NCBI RefSeq assembly: GCF_040802235.1
Contig: NC_133167.1
Span: 94,722,001 to 94,786,000, forward strand
Direction of reading: 5' to 3'
DNA: 64,000 nt
Origin: Manis javanica
Taxonomy: Eukaryota > Chordata > Mammalia > Pholidota > Manidae
Shown piece by piece: positions 38,619 through 50,067 of the stretch. How positions within the stretch are numbered: the first letter of the stretch is position 1; every line of letters starts with the position of its first letter. Below the pieces are notes generated by a model that was given only the letters and a program-made list of their open reading frames with translations, had not been told where the DNA came from and did not search any database. A program made the position numbers and the translations under genes.

Positions 38619-41029
38619 CACAATAAAGCCATTCATGCAATGCTAAGTCCAAAAGTGTGGGGTTTTCTAACACTAATAGTCAGGTCCAAGACAGCCCTGG
38701 ATTTTGCCCCTTGTCCCTATTATTATAGCAGCGTGCCACCCACTCTCAAACATCACCTGGGTTTGGGATAATTTTCCCCAGTCATACAGCTTGGTATCTG
38801 TATCTTACCAATTGCAAAAATATTATTTTTTCTGCCCCTTTTGGGTTAAGCTTGAAGTAAATGACAACCAAAAAAATTATTAGGAAACTTACAGAAAGCA
38901 CTGAGTGGTGTGAAGTCCGGGGTTCTCATTTAGAGTCATTCCTTTCCAAGTATTCAGCAGGGGGAAGCCAGTATAAACTGAGTAGAAACATTCTTTCAGT
39001 TTTTACACTTCCGAGCAGAATTAAGAAGAGAGAGAATATACCTAACATGTCCCAAACAAGGAGATAAATTGCACCCTTGATAGCCTCATGCAAATACCAT
39101 CAGGTTTTAAGGGATGTGAGAAGCACTGCAAGTTGTTTCTGATAGTATTTAATATGCTGACATTTTCAAAGTACTTGCTTAAAAGTAAATTATGTACATT
39201 GTTGTGCTTAAAACAATGGCACCCTTCCTTCCCTGTGTGCTGGCCAGAGTAGGAAGGACTTGCTTACTTCAGAACCGCGTCTGGGAAGGGCACATCTGAA
39301 TGCTGCAGCCCTGGGGGTTGCCTGGAAGAGTGTTAAAAACAACTCTCAATAAGTACCCTAAAAAGCCATCTTCCCGATAGAAAATTCACATTGGTTTTTC
39401 TATTTGTAGCTAAGTTCTACATATATTTTGGACTCCGACAATGGTAAATGAAGTGATATTTTATGTAAATGGTGTGGTTTTATAGGTGTAGATTATTGGA
39501 GGAGGGAAAATACATACTTTAATCTGGTCCTTCAAGAGATGACCGACCGCCTTATAAGGGTCAATCCAGCTGAGTAAGTGTACCCGCCGGCCTCAGCGAG
39601 TAAGCGCACTGGCTGCTCTTGAACCGCACAGCCACAGCCTCTGTGTGAGAGCATTTCAGAGGATATGTCTTCCAGACCAGGTTGGCCACTTCAAGTTTGG
39701 GGTGTTCTCCCTGCAGTTACAAAACTCAGCGACTGACAGGCCTCCCGGTATAACTAGCCAGCTTTCTTTTGAGGGTGACAATCTCTTCTGCTTCTTTTGC
39801 GGCCTTCCATCGCATGGCGCAAATACGCAGTGATCTTGCTTTAAGCAGAACCTTCTGTGGCAAATCTTCCTTGAAAATGAAGCTTAAAAATTCAAAGCAG
39901 AAAGCCAGACTTATCAGACTTATGCTCTGAGGCTTATTTGTCAGACACTTGGTCTCTGGCTTCCTGGTGCAGACGAACGAGGGTAAATGGCCCTGTCACA
40001 CACTTCACTAGAGGCTGTCTCAGCTATGTTTGCATCAGTGTGTGACAGAGAAGGACACAAATCACAGGGCAATAAACATGAGTCGTTACGCCCATACTGG
40101 TCATATAAAAGCCACTGCCAGGCAGTGCACAGAGGGACAGATCATATGCCCCTGATTTCCTGTGACTCGTCTCCCTGTGTTATTGCTGTTCTCCTTACAC
40201 AATTATCCAGCTATTTAGATGGTTGGCAATGAGATAAGTTAGCTATGAATTGAATATATTTAATTACTTTTTTTCTGTCATTGGAAAAACTGATTTCCAT
40301 TAGGGGAAATCAGACTTTCAAGAGCAATAAAGGAGAAAGGAATGGAATGGCCTTCTTCAGAGTTTTCCTAAATAAACTTCTGAAAAATTGTCCTTGCTGT
40401 TACATAAATGTTAAATATTAAAAACCTTGGAGGTAGGATCATTATCTTTTAATTAAAGAAATTGCTGTATTAGTGTGTTTGACAGATGGTGTATTGAATT
40501 GACACGTGAGGCAATCTTACCCTCTAGCAGAGGTATGCACAATACATCCTGGGTTTTGACAGGCTTATTCCTAATCCTCATTTAATATGAGTCCCAGTGC
40601 ACTCATTTCAGTACAAAGAACTCCCCTTGCTCTGACAAAACGTCACTGCAAACTATTTAATCTGCTCATTTCCCATATCCAAGTCAGTTTTCCAATCAGT
40701 AATACTTGACGATAGAGCAGGATGTGTTATGCTACCATACTGGCCGTCTCAGAATGATTTGGCAAGTTGGAAAAACAATTCAACCAAATAGACCTATCAT
40801 TTTAATGAAAAAATTAACTGCAAGCAAATGAGAAGCACACCTATTTCACTCAGTGTTAGCTTTGATTTGCACTGAGATATGCACGGACGGAAAGGCTGAC
40901 TGCACTCCCTCCCTCATGGAAGGTGGGACATACTCCCAAGTTAATAAATAGTGATCGTATACATTTCCTCCATGGTTAAATCCTGCACACATCTGCAAAG
41001 AGATACAACTGAGAAGTCTTAAATGCTGT
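38619..41029. other. Unassigned, largely repeat-free DNA
   Basis: No exon or RNA gene recognised. 39540-39640 has locally elevated CpG. 40240-40700 has balanced composition with several TTAATTAAA/ATTA cores and no repeat I can name. That is compatible with, but not proof of, conserved regulatory DNA. Confidence 0.4.
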
Positions 41030-41355
41030 TAAAAGATAAAGGAGGCATGTTAAAGATTTTATGAGCTTAGTTGAGCAAAAATCTATTGGAATCAGGCAGT
41101 GCCAAATGGAAAGTGGTTAGGGGCGCTCCACCAATAGGAGCCGGGAGACTGTTACGGAGAAAAGGCAGAGCACGGCGAGGACGTTATTTATTGGCTGTCG
41201 TTTAAAGCCCAGTTGCCTGGGACTGGGTGTCCTTAGCATTTTGATTTCACAACATTGAGGCATTTACAGGCTCTGGTTTACTTACGCAGGCTGCCCAGGG
41301 CATTACGGCCACCTCACTTTAAGGACATCCTCTCTTAATTAGTTTAACACAGCAA
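41030..41355 (-). repeat. Probable old LTR fragment
   Basis: In reverse orientation the sequence ends with 'ctattggtggagcgcccctaacc', 'cactttccatttggcactgcc' and a 'ttttgctcaactaagctcataaaatctttaaca' end. That end resembles an LTR polyadenylation region with the AATAAA decayed. This is pattern similarity only. The family is unidentified. Confidence 0.4.
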
Positions 41356-44300
41356 AGCTCAACTCAGCCATGCCTGCTAAGGGCCTTTCTGGAAAGTACT
41401 TTGAATCCTGTAAGTGGGTTATTTCCTTGGCAAGAAATACCTGTTCTGGGTTTCAGTCCACTCCCTTTCCAAGATCTGTGTCTAGGAGATAAGGCCTATC
41501 AGTAGGGCAGGGGGTGGGGGGTGTCTGTTTTGTTCCACTGTTCAGCTCTTTCTGCTTCATTTCTCATTCACTGCTTTCTTGGGAGGATTTTCTATTCCAG
41601 GTGGTGACTTTGAAAGGAACACCTCATCACACAGAGCCACCCTGGCCTTCCCTTCTTTCTCAGGGTGAGCTGTCCTCACAGAGAATGCATTAACCCGGGG
41701 GCCCCCCAGGGACTGGTGTGCAACTGGAAGGGTAAAGTCGCTGACATTGGCACCTACAGTACTGGCTGCCGGGTCTAGGCAGACTGTATTAGGAAGCCCA
41801 GCTCTCTGCAAATATAAACACTTTAATAGCTGCTTTGTCATAAGTTAAAGTGGTATTTTGGCTCCTCTGTATTTATGCCTTGAGTAGGAAATCAGGATAT
41901 TATTTTCTGGGTGTGTCTTAAGATGCTGAATAAGGGCTATTGCATAGGCTCGAGCTTCTTTCCCTTCTGAGGGTAGTCAAATCATGTAGTTCCTCTTGCT
42001 AAAATAACAGACACAGAGGCCAGGGTTTGGGGCCAACAAGGGGCAGCTTGATTTGTCCCATTCTGGCTGACATCTATGTAAATACTGATTTTTTATTTTT
42101 TTAAATTTTTTGCTGATTCCCCTTGACTCAGCCCACCACAGAGAAAGAAGTCAGTTGCCACAGTCTCCAGTCCCATCCTGGGCAGCCAGCACCAGGTCTA
42201 CATTTGTTCACTCATTCACATCCCAAGGTCTCACTGGACGGGTTGGATTTATTGAAAGAAAAGAATATTTACCTAACCTCCAAATGCCCAAGCTCATAAT
42301 TTTCTCTATATTTTCATGATAAGTAGCTTTATCATCAGTGACAGTTCTGTGAGGGGACTTCCCTTCCCACATTTACTAACCCTTCATCCTAACACTCCTA
42401 CACAAAAACCTATCTGCCCATAGCTTCTGTCCCTGTCGTAACAAGTCACATGCTGTTGCAATATTTTCAGGTCCACGTGACATGAATAGGTTTTCATGGC
42501 AGACTGGGAGTACCCAGACTTTAATAGCTTTTGTCTCTACATATAGGTTTTACTTAACTGTAATATATATAGGACAAAAAGATGTCCTTCCACAGAAATC
42601 AAATATTAGAGGCTCCGGTATCCTATAATGTCTAGCACTAGGTTCTGGAGCTCTCACTGCTTGAATCATTTGGTCCCCATCTTCCAGAATCTTGTATCCC
42701 TGTCACTGACAGGGTGGTTTCATTTCTGAAAAGGAGTAACTTAGCCAATGGTTAGAAAGCCTTGTAATCAAAGTCCTAGTATAAGCGCCCTACCCCTGGG
42801 AGATATGGTCTCCGAAGCATAGAACTGATATTGCCTTCTTCTTGCCTATAGAAAGGATTCTAATTTTATAAGAAACTGTATTCCCATGGAGGGGAAAAGA
42901 AAAATTGAATTCCACTTTATAATTTCAGGAAGGAATTTTGGTAAACTTTCAGAAGTTTGAAGAATCTAATTCTCAAGTTAAGTGTGTCTGCAGGATGTTT
43001 CTTTAACTTGGCTCTTGATTTCTGAAAATCATAATGGCTCTGATCTGATGTTCTTTTGTGCTCAACCTTTTATTCTTTCATGGTATTTTGGTATTTCATC
43101 CTCTAGTACTTATTATTTTAAATCATGCACCTAGTTTATGGTGATGTGATTAATGCTTGATCTTCCACTAGAGTTTCATGAAGTCTGGAAAGATCTGTTT
43201 CTTGGTTTTTCCTAATTCAGTGTATACCAAGTGCCTTGTATAGGGTATGGTTATATCATTTACTTGGCATATGTTCATTGTATAAATGTAGGTGTGAACA
43301 TTTAACAATTGGTACAGGACATGCATCAACCAGCAAAGGGTAATGGAGCTCTCCTGCCACGCAAGACACTGACCTGTTGAAATGTGGGGAAGTTTGAGAG
43401 GCCTGAGAGATTGGCCAACACCTGTGGTAGCATGAAGGTGAGAACTTCTGTGACGGGATGGGCATTTAACAACCAGTAAAGAAATGAGTCCATATTTAAA
43501 CCCCAAAAGAGCTATCCATACACAAGTTGAGTATCAGGACTAAAAGATGGATAAAGTGACTTCTTTCTTCATAGTTTATGATAACAAAGTTGAACAGATT
43601 CAACCATTCATGTCATGTCCAAATAAGCCTGAAGACAAAGTGCAAGACCAACTCTGTCTGAATTTAGATTCATTTTTACCATTCAATTGAAAAGAAATCC
43701 TGTTTTTTCACCAAAATATTGATCTTTACACCAGTGTAGATATCATATGTATGTAAATAACTTAATCTTGTTTAGAAAAACACATGATTTAAATATGTTT
43801 TATGCTTTTAATATTTCAGAATGGTGCCTGTTTCTGGCTCTTGAACTGTTTCAAAAATTCATATTGTTTTAAAAATATGATTCAAATAAAGCATCCTAAA
43901 ATCTTTTATGATTATTGGAAACTTTTTTCTGTGCAAGACACCAGCTGTGGCCACATTCTTTGCCTATTCCTATAATGAGCAATGCCAATAGTTGTATATC
44001 GAATCAAGAACCTGGACATACACCAAAATAAGGGAAGGTAAAATTTTAGAAAAGTTTTCATAGACAAAGAACCCTACACATGTATTTCTCAAAATTTTTG
44101 GATACATTTTAATGTTTTGATAGTATTAAATAGCTTAATCTAATACTATAGCTTTGAAAAATTTGAGTAGTGTTCTTTGTCATACAGTTGCAACCTCTAT
44201 TTTGTGACATTTGTGTCACTTTCCATTCTGGTAAAAGAAATCACTTTCGAGACTGATTATCTACCATTCTCTCCTTGCAAACAAATACTGCTCCAATTGC

Positions 44301-44839
44301 CATGAAGGCATCATATAATCTCTGCCTAGTATGTTTTGCTTGGAGTTATTTTTTAAGAATTTGTTTATATTTATCTTGTTAAACATTTCTGATTTCCCCA
44401 AGATAGTCATTTATCCTCTGGGTTCCAGGATCACAGTGAACTATTTTTTATCTTTGTATTTTTAAGTTCATAGGGTAACTGTTTTACATCTCTACCTTCT
44501 CTAGTAAACTGTGGATGCCTAAGGGTTGGATCTATTATTTAATCAACCACACAATCCCAGGGACCAACTTGTGCCTGAAATCTAGTGGATGTTGCAATGA
44601 AAATGTGTGGAAATGAAGTCTTCTAATTCCCTCATCACTACTCTTCGTTTGTCCTACAGATACCAAAGGTACATCATTTTTAAGACATAAATTGCCTTCT
44701 CTTAGACACACCTAGACTTTTTGTTATTGTTTCCTAATTGTCATTAGAGCCTTTTAAGTTCCCCTATTGTTCATTTTTCCTTGTCTGTTTTGAAATTCCC
44801 TTGCTTCTAGCTGAATGACAGAGAGGTAAAATGCAATTC
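41356..44839. other. Unassigned DNA
   Basis: About 3.5 kb, no exon or RNA gene recognised. The open frames at 41557-41841 (minus), 42110-42319 (plus) and 43168-43506 (minus) have no recognisable domains. Confidence 0.5.
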
Positions 44840-45200
44840 AAGAAACAGCCTGGTTAGTAAATACACTGTCATAAACTTGTCACCTGGCACATTTGTTCTG
44901 TTTACCTTTATGCTGAGCATTATGATGCATTATTTATAATGCTTTTTCTAGCTCATCTATTAAAGGCAATTAAAACAAATGGAGGAATAATGTTCTGCAG
45001 CTGCTTTCACCCCTCGGACCTTCTAGGAAAAGGAACAAGATGAGCTTCGGTATTTATGAAGTTTGTTGCCTGGTAGGCCTCTTAACTGAGGCTAACACAA
45101 CCTTTCACACAATCTGAATTAGATTTGATGTTTTATTTGTCTTCATTAGGAGGCAAATTAATTTTTAATTAAAAAAGAAAAGATTACTGCATCACTAGAT
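44840..45200. promoter_or_regulatory. Candidate conserved non-coding element
   Basis: A repeat-free stretch with balanced composition and clustered homeodomain-type cores. These include gcattatttataatgc, ggcaattaaaac, caaattaatttttaattaaa and several ATTA. An E-box-like cagctg lies near 44999. The style resembles deeply conserved developmental enhancers in gene deserts. Conservation cannot be measured from one sequence. Confidence 0.3.
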
Positions 45201-46879
45201 TATTAAAAAACAACTTTCCATTCCTTAATTCTATAAGCAAGACATAATTATAAAGGACTAATGCTTCAGGGCAATAATCTAACTCATTAAGTAACTTTAC
45301 TTCTGTGGGGACAAAGGAAAAAACACTCAAATAGCTTTCACTGAGATATTTTCTAGTTTTAGTTTCATGAATATTTTGTGTTAAAAACTACAACTCTTTA
45401 AAGAATTCTTAAAAGTGCAGGAAGCCTAGATTTCCTATTAGCACCTTCTAAAACAACTGGATTTAACTCACAAAGTATTTAGTAACATTGTGAATTTCTG
45501 GGAGTATTTTCTTTCCTTTTTTCACAATGACAACACTGCAGACATAGATATAAAAGAACTCTATTATAAGTAAACTATAAAATGACATGTTCAAGATATA
45601 TAATGAATGCAAACACTGAAGCTTAATCTAGTAGCTCTGGGAAACTAGTAGCTCCCGCCTCAAAGCTGTATCACCCAACGCCTAAGGGAATGAGAGTGTT
45701 TATATTGGTTAAGAGCTGATCCTGAGACACATTCATTCTCTCATGAAACTGGCCTTTCAGGAACTGGAGCACCAGAAAAAGCCCTCAAGCAGAAAAATGC
45801 AGGACATAACAGCTGGCAGTATGGAAGACATATATACTGAGACACTAAGGGGGAGTGTGCGTGGGACACGGCATCTCCCAACCAACAAATTCCTCATATA
45901 TATGAATGTGTGTTTGGTTTGTCACTGGTATTGACTGAGACAATTAAACTCTTGTCGTCATAGTTCTAAATCTTACCAAATATATTTAATATTTATAATG
46001 TTTCTGTGTCTTGAGTTCACTTAAGACACAGCTGAATGATTTCTGAGCCACAATTCATCCTGGCTTTGCTGAAGAACCTCAAATTAAATTTGTTTTATAA
46101 AAGCTACAAGACAGTATAATATTAGCCCTGTTATGATAAAGCAACTAAGTACATTTGATTATATTTTGATTGACTAATATTTCAAAAGAATAAAAGGTAT
46201 TATATAGGAGTAAATACTTTACTAATGTTATTTATAGTAACCAGTAGCTTTCAGGATACAGAAAGTATGCTTGAAAATAAACTCCATTAATAAGTCTGAG
46301 TATTTCACAAGTTTTGATTTGTAATATTTAAAATAGGTAAGCAGATTCTAGTATTGTTATGTCCACAAAGAAATATGGGCCATTCTTAGAGTAAATACAA
46401 GCAGCATAAATGGCATATATTGAATATGGAGATATGTATTAACTAATTAAAATGTGTATGTGTGTGTTTGTATATATAAAAATACATACACATATCTTAA
46501 TTACTTGAGCAATCTAACTATTGACCTATTTCTTATGATTTTATTTAATGAAAAAATACATTTGAAAGTGCTGGAGGGCAAAAATTAGAACTATGACCTT
46601 TTTATATTTCTGATTATCTTCCCTAATCAATATATTACTAACACTATTTAACTATAGACTTATAAACCAGTGTATTATCCATCAATATTATTACATACAT
46701 TCTGTTACTTACACCTTTACCAAACATGCATAAAGAAGAAACATACTAGTATAGGAACGAATTCATAAACATTTCAAAATATACTTGTCCTGAGAGAAGC
46801 AGAAAAACTGGATTTTGAGCCAGTGATTATAATAGAATAGATCTTTGAAACCAAAAGCTGTCACTTCTATGTAGAATAA
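45201..46879. other. Unassigned AT-rich DNA
   Basis: No gene or named repeat. A short TG/TA simple tract lies at about 46450-46495. Confidence 0.5.
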
Positions 46880-47776
46880 AAAAAAAAATTTGTAAACCTC
46901 TAGTTGCAGAGATTGAGAGAGAAAAGGCACAAACCACCAATATCAGGAATGACAGCGTTGACATCATTAGCTAACAAACAGATAGTTAAAGGATAATGGT
47001 GTAACTTTATGACCAACAATAGGCTAATCAATTTGACCATACAAATGCAAAGTATCAAAGTTTACCCAGGAAGAAATAAAAAGCCTGATAGCACCAAATC
47101 TATTGAGTAAAATTTATTTTTAAATTCTTTCCTACAGATAAAACTCCAACCTTGGTTGTTCACTATCAGAATTCCATCAAAAATTTAAGAACAATAACAA
47201 AAGATAGAACCAATTCTACACAATCTCTTGCAGGAGAGGAGGGAATACATCCCAACTAACTCTATGAGAGCACTATTACTGAGTCCAGAACCAAAGACAT
47301 GCAAGAAAACTATAGATCAGTATCCCTTGTGAACACATAAAAACACTCTAAAAAATTTTGTCAAATTGAATATATTAAAAGCTAATGCATCAAGACCAAA
47401 TAGGATTATCCCAGGAATGCAAAATTGGTTTACCTTCTTAATCAATGGACTTTACCACAATGACACAATAAAATTAAACATTAAAAAAAACATTACAGAG
47501 ATTTGTAACCACAGATAAATCTTTGACAATATTCAATACTGACTTATGATAAAATACCTCAGCAAACTAGGATTATTACTAAATCTTTCAACCTGGTAAA
47601 AGTCTACAGTGAAATTTATAGCAAATGTAGTTAATGGTGGAAGATCAAGCATTTTCCCCTTAAGAGTAGGAACATGGTAAGGATGTCGATTTTCCACTTT
47701 TTTATTAAACACTGAACTGGAGATTCTAGCTAGTGGAGCAAGTCACAAGCAAGAAATGCCTAAAAGGTGCAGTGAT
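46880..47776 (+). repeat. Old LINE-1 ORF2 fragment (RT region)
   Basis: The blocks follow L1 ORF2 in order. 'ttgaccatacaaatgc' matches the linker before the RT. 'ggagaggagggaatacatcccaactaactctatga' corresponds to the '[11 protein letters not shown]' coding block seen in the minus-strand L1. 'atcccaggaatgcaaaattggttt' matches 'GFIPGMQGW', and 'atggtgg...cccttaagagtagg' follows. Stops and indels throughout leave no usable reading frame. It is much more decayed than the L1 at 14.6-20.6 kb. Confidence 0.82.
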
Positions 47777-47994
47777 GGGTACTCCATATATTTTCTGAAC
47801 ATTATTATAATCACAAAGTCTTCTAATATAAAAAACTACCAAAACCCCAAGACACGTTGCCTTCCAATCATCTCTCTCAGACAACTGAAAGTACATGTCA
47901 CAGTGCTTGTATCTCTCCCATAATTAAAAGCTAATAATAATTAACAGCTGTATGAGATATAAGCATATTTGGACAGACAGTAAAGCAAATAAAT
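47777..47994. other. Insertion inside old L1, unidentified
   Basis: About 215 bases that do not follow L1 ORF2, although the L1 resumes on the far side at 47995. No terminal inverted repeats or target duplication are clear. It could be an old non-autonomous element or a deletion-insertion event. Confidence 0.4.
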
Positions 47995-48045
47995 GGCAGA
48001 AAGAAAGGAAGATAATGAAACAGTCTTTGCAGATGGCATGAAATG
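47995..48045 (+). repeat. Old LINE-1 ORF2 fragment (around the FADD motif)
   Basis: 'aaggaagataatgaaacagtctttgcagatggcatga' corresponds to the L1 block that encodes [10 protein letters not shown], with a small deletion. It continues the copy at 46880. Confidence 0.7.
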
Positions 48046-48285
48046 TTGGCTTCCTTGTATGGCAGATAATGTTCTCCCTGTGTTTTCACATCTTCATTCT
48101 TCTGTATATGTATATCTTTTTATAAGGATACCAGTTATATTGGAATTGGGCTCCCCTACACCTGTATGACATCTTTTAAACTTAACTAAATACATTTTCA
48201 ATGATCCTATTTCCAAAAAAATTCACATTCTGAGGTAGGGGTTAGGAATTCAACATATGAATTTAATGGTGGTGATTATATAAAA
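48046..48285 (+). repeat. MLT1-type MaLR LTR fragment
   Basis: 'tttataaggataccagttatattggaattgggct', 'aatgatcctatttccaaaaa', 'tcacattctgaggtaggggttagg' and 'attcaacatatgaattta' are the ordered 3' half of an MLT1-type LTR in plus orientation. It lies inside the old L1. Confidence 0.8.
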
Positions 48286-48745
48286 ACAAGTGTTTATATA
48301 ATGGAATACTACTCAGCAATAAAAAGCTGCACTAAACTAATGATACATGCAACATAACAGATGAATCTCAAAATAATTTAGTGAGTGGAAAAAGCCAGAA
48401 AAAATATATTCATACCATATGATTCCATATAGAAAATTCTAAAAAATACAAACTAATCTACAGTGACATAAAGAAGATTATTTTACCTATAGATGGGGAG
48501 GGAGTCTTGTGCAGTTCAAAGAAGGTGTAGAGGGAGAAATTATAAGGGGCAGGAGGAAATTGTGGTGTGTAACGGATATGAATACCTTCTTTTTTTTGTA
48601 ATGGTTTTACACGTATACATAGGTCAATTCTGATCACATTACAGAATTTAAATACATTCAGATTAATAGTATATGATTCTACATCAAAGGCTTTTCTAAA
48701 AATGTAAATATTTCTTTTCCAAAACCATCTTTTCAAAAGAAGTTT
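48286..48745 (+). repeat. Old LINE-1 (L1M) 3' end
   Basis: 'ataatggaatactactcagcaataaaaagc', 'acagatgaatctcaaaataattta', 'accatatgattccatata' and 'gtaatggttttacacgtatac' are the ORF2 C-terminus and 3' UTR of an old L1. Probably the rest of the copy begun at 46880. Confidence 0.78.
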
Positions 48746-48762
48746 AAAAACTGACTGAATGA

Positions 48763-49146
48763 GGTGGCGAAAGACAAATACCAAATGATTTCGCTCATTT
48801 GTGGAATATAAAAACAAAGTAAAATGGAACAAAATAGCAGTAGACTCATAGACACTGAGAAGGGACTAGTAGTTACCAAAGGGGACGGGTTGAGGAGGGT
48901 AGGTGGGGAGGGAGGGAGAAGGGGACTAAGGGGCATTATAATTCTCACTCACAATATAGGTAAGTCACGGGGAAGGCAGTATAGCACGGAGTAGACAAGT
49001 GATGACTGTAGCATCTTACGACGCTGATGGACAGTGACCGCAATGGGGGTGGGGGTTGAGGACTTGATAATATGGGTGAATGTTGAACCATTGTGTTGTT
49101 CATGTGAAACCTTCATAAGATTGTATATAAATGATACTTTAATAAG
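48763..49146 (+). mobile_element. 5'-truncated LINE-1 3' end with target duplication
   Basis: It contains 'gacaaataccaaatgatttcgctcatttgtgg', the same 3' region as the full-length L1, then a G-rich stretch (48880-48940) and an AATAAG-type tail. The flanks aaaaactgactgaatga (48746-48762) and aaaaattgactaaatga (49147-49163) match at 15 of 17 positions, which identifies the insertion limits. Non-coding remnant. Confidence 0.88.
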
Positions 49147-49163
49147 AAAAATTGACTAAATGA

Positions 49164-49480
49164 TAATAAATCTTGAAATCAAAAACTGCTATTTCTGGCA
49201 AAAAAAAAGAAGAAGAAAACAATATTGGTTACCAATGAGATTGACAAATGGTAAATAGTCAAAACAGATCAAAATTAGTTTTTAAATGTTTACTGACAAA
49301 AATTTGAAATAGTTTTAAATATGCATCATAGAGTCATAAAGACCTCATCCCTTGTTTTCTTCCAGATGACCTAAAAAAATGGGTAATTTATCAACTGACT
49401 TTTATTAAATAGAGAATGTTAACAGCATACTAAGTCTACCCAAATTAATTTTATAAATACGAAGAAATAAAATGAAAAAA
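49164..49480. other. Unassigned spacer between two L1 tails
   Basis: AT-rich sequence with A runs. No feature recognised. Confidence 0.5.
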
Positions 49481-49494
49481 AAAAAAGAAAGCCA

Positions 49495-50052
49495 AGAAAT
49501 GAAAGCAACCTAAGTGTCCATCAGTAGATGAATGGGTAAAGAAGATGTGGTACATATACACAATGGAATACTATTCAGCCATAAGAAAAAAACAGATCCT
49601 ACCATTTGCCACAACATGGATGGAGCTAGAGGGTATTATGCTCAGTGAAATAAGCCAGGTGGAGAAAGACATGTACCAAATGATTTCACTCATATGTGGA
49701 GAATAAGAACAAAGGAAAACTGAAGGAACAAAACAGCAGCAGAATCACAGAACCCAAGAATGGACTAACAGTTACCAAAGGGAAAGGGACTGGGGAGGAT
49801 GGGTGGGAAGGGGGGGATAAGGGTGGGAAAAAAGAAAGGGGGCATTACAATTAGCATGTATAATGTGGGGGGGGCATGGGGAGGGCTGTGCAACACAGAG
49901 AAGACAAGCTGTGAGTCTACAACAGCTTGTTGTACATCACTATGCTGATGAACAGTGACGGTAATGGAGTTTTTGGGGGGTTCTTGGTGAATGGGGGAGC
50001 CTAGTAAACATAATGTTCTGCATGTAATTGTAGATTAATGATAACAAAATAA
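49495..50052 (+). mobile_element. 5'-truncated LINE-1, younger copy
   Basis: It begins within the end of ORF2 (gcaacctaagtgtccatcag, then the block coding for EWIKRMWYIYTMEYYS-like residues). It runs through the 3' UTR (aacaaaacagcagcagaatc, gggcattacaattagcatg, gagcctagtaaacataatg, ttgtagattaatgataaca) to an A-rich tail. It is very close in sequence to the 3' part of the full-length L1 on the minus strand at 14.6 kb. Flanking copies of an A run plus gaaagcca (ending at 49494 and 50067) form the target-site duplication. A hexamer-like aataaa lies in the tail. Confidence 0.92.
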
Positions 50053-50067
50053 AAAAAAAGAAAGCCA

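Noticed and set aside
38207..38673. Pro/Ser-rich proteins of about 140 residues on the minus strand
   Set aside because: They are translations of the G/A low-complexity tract.
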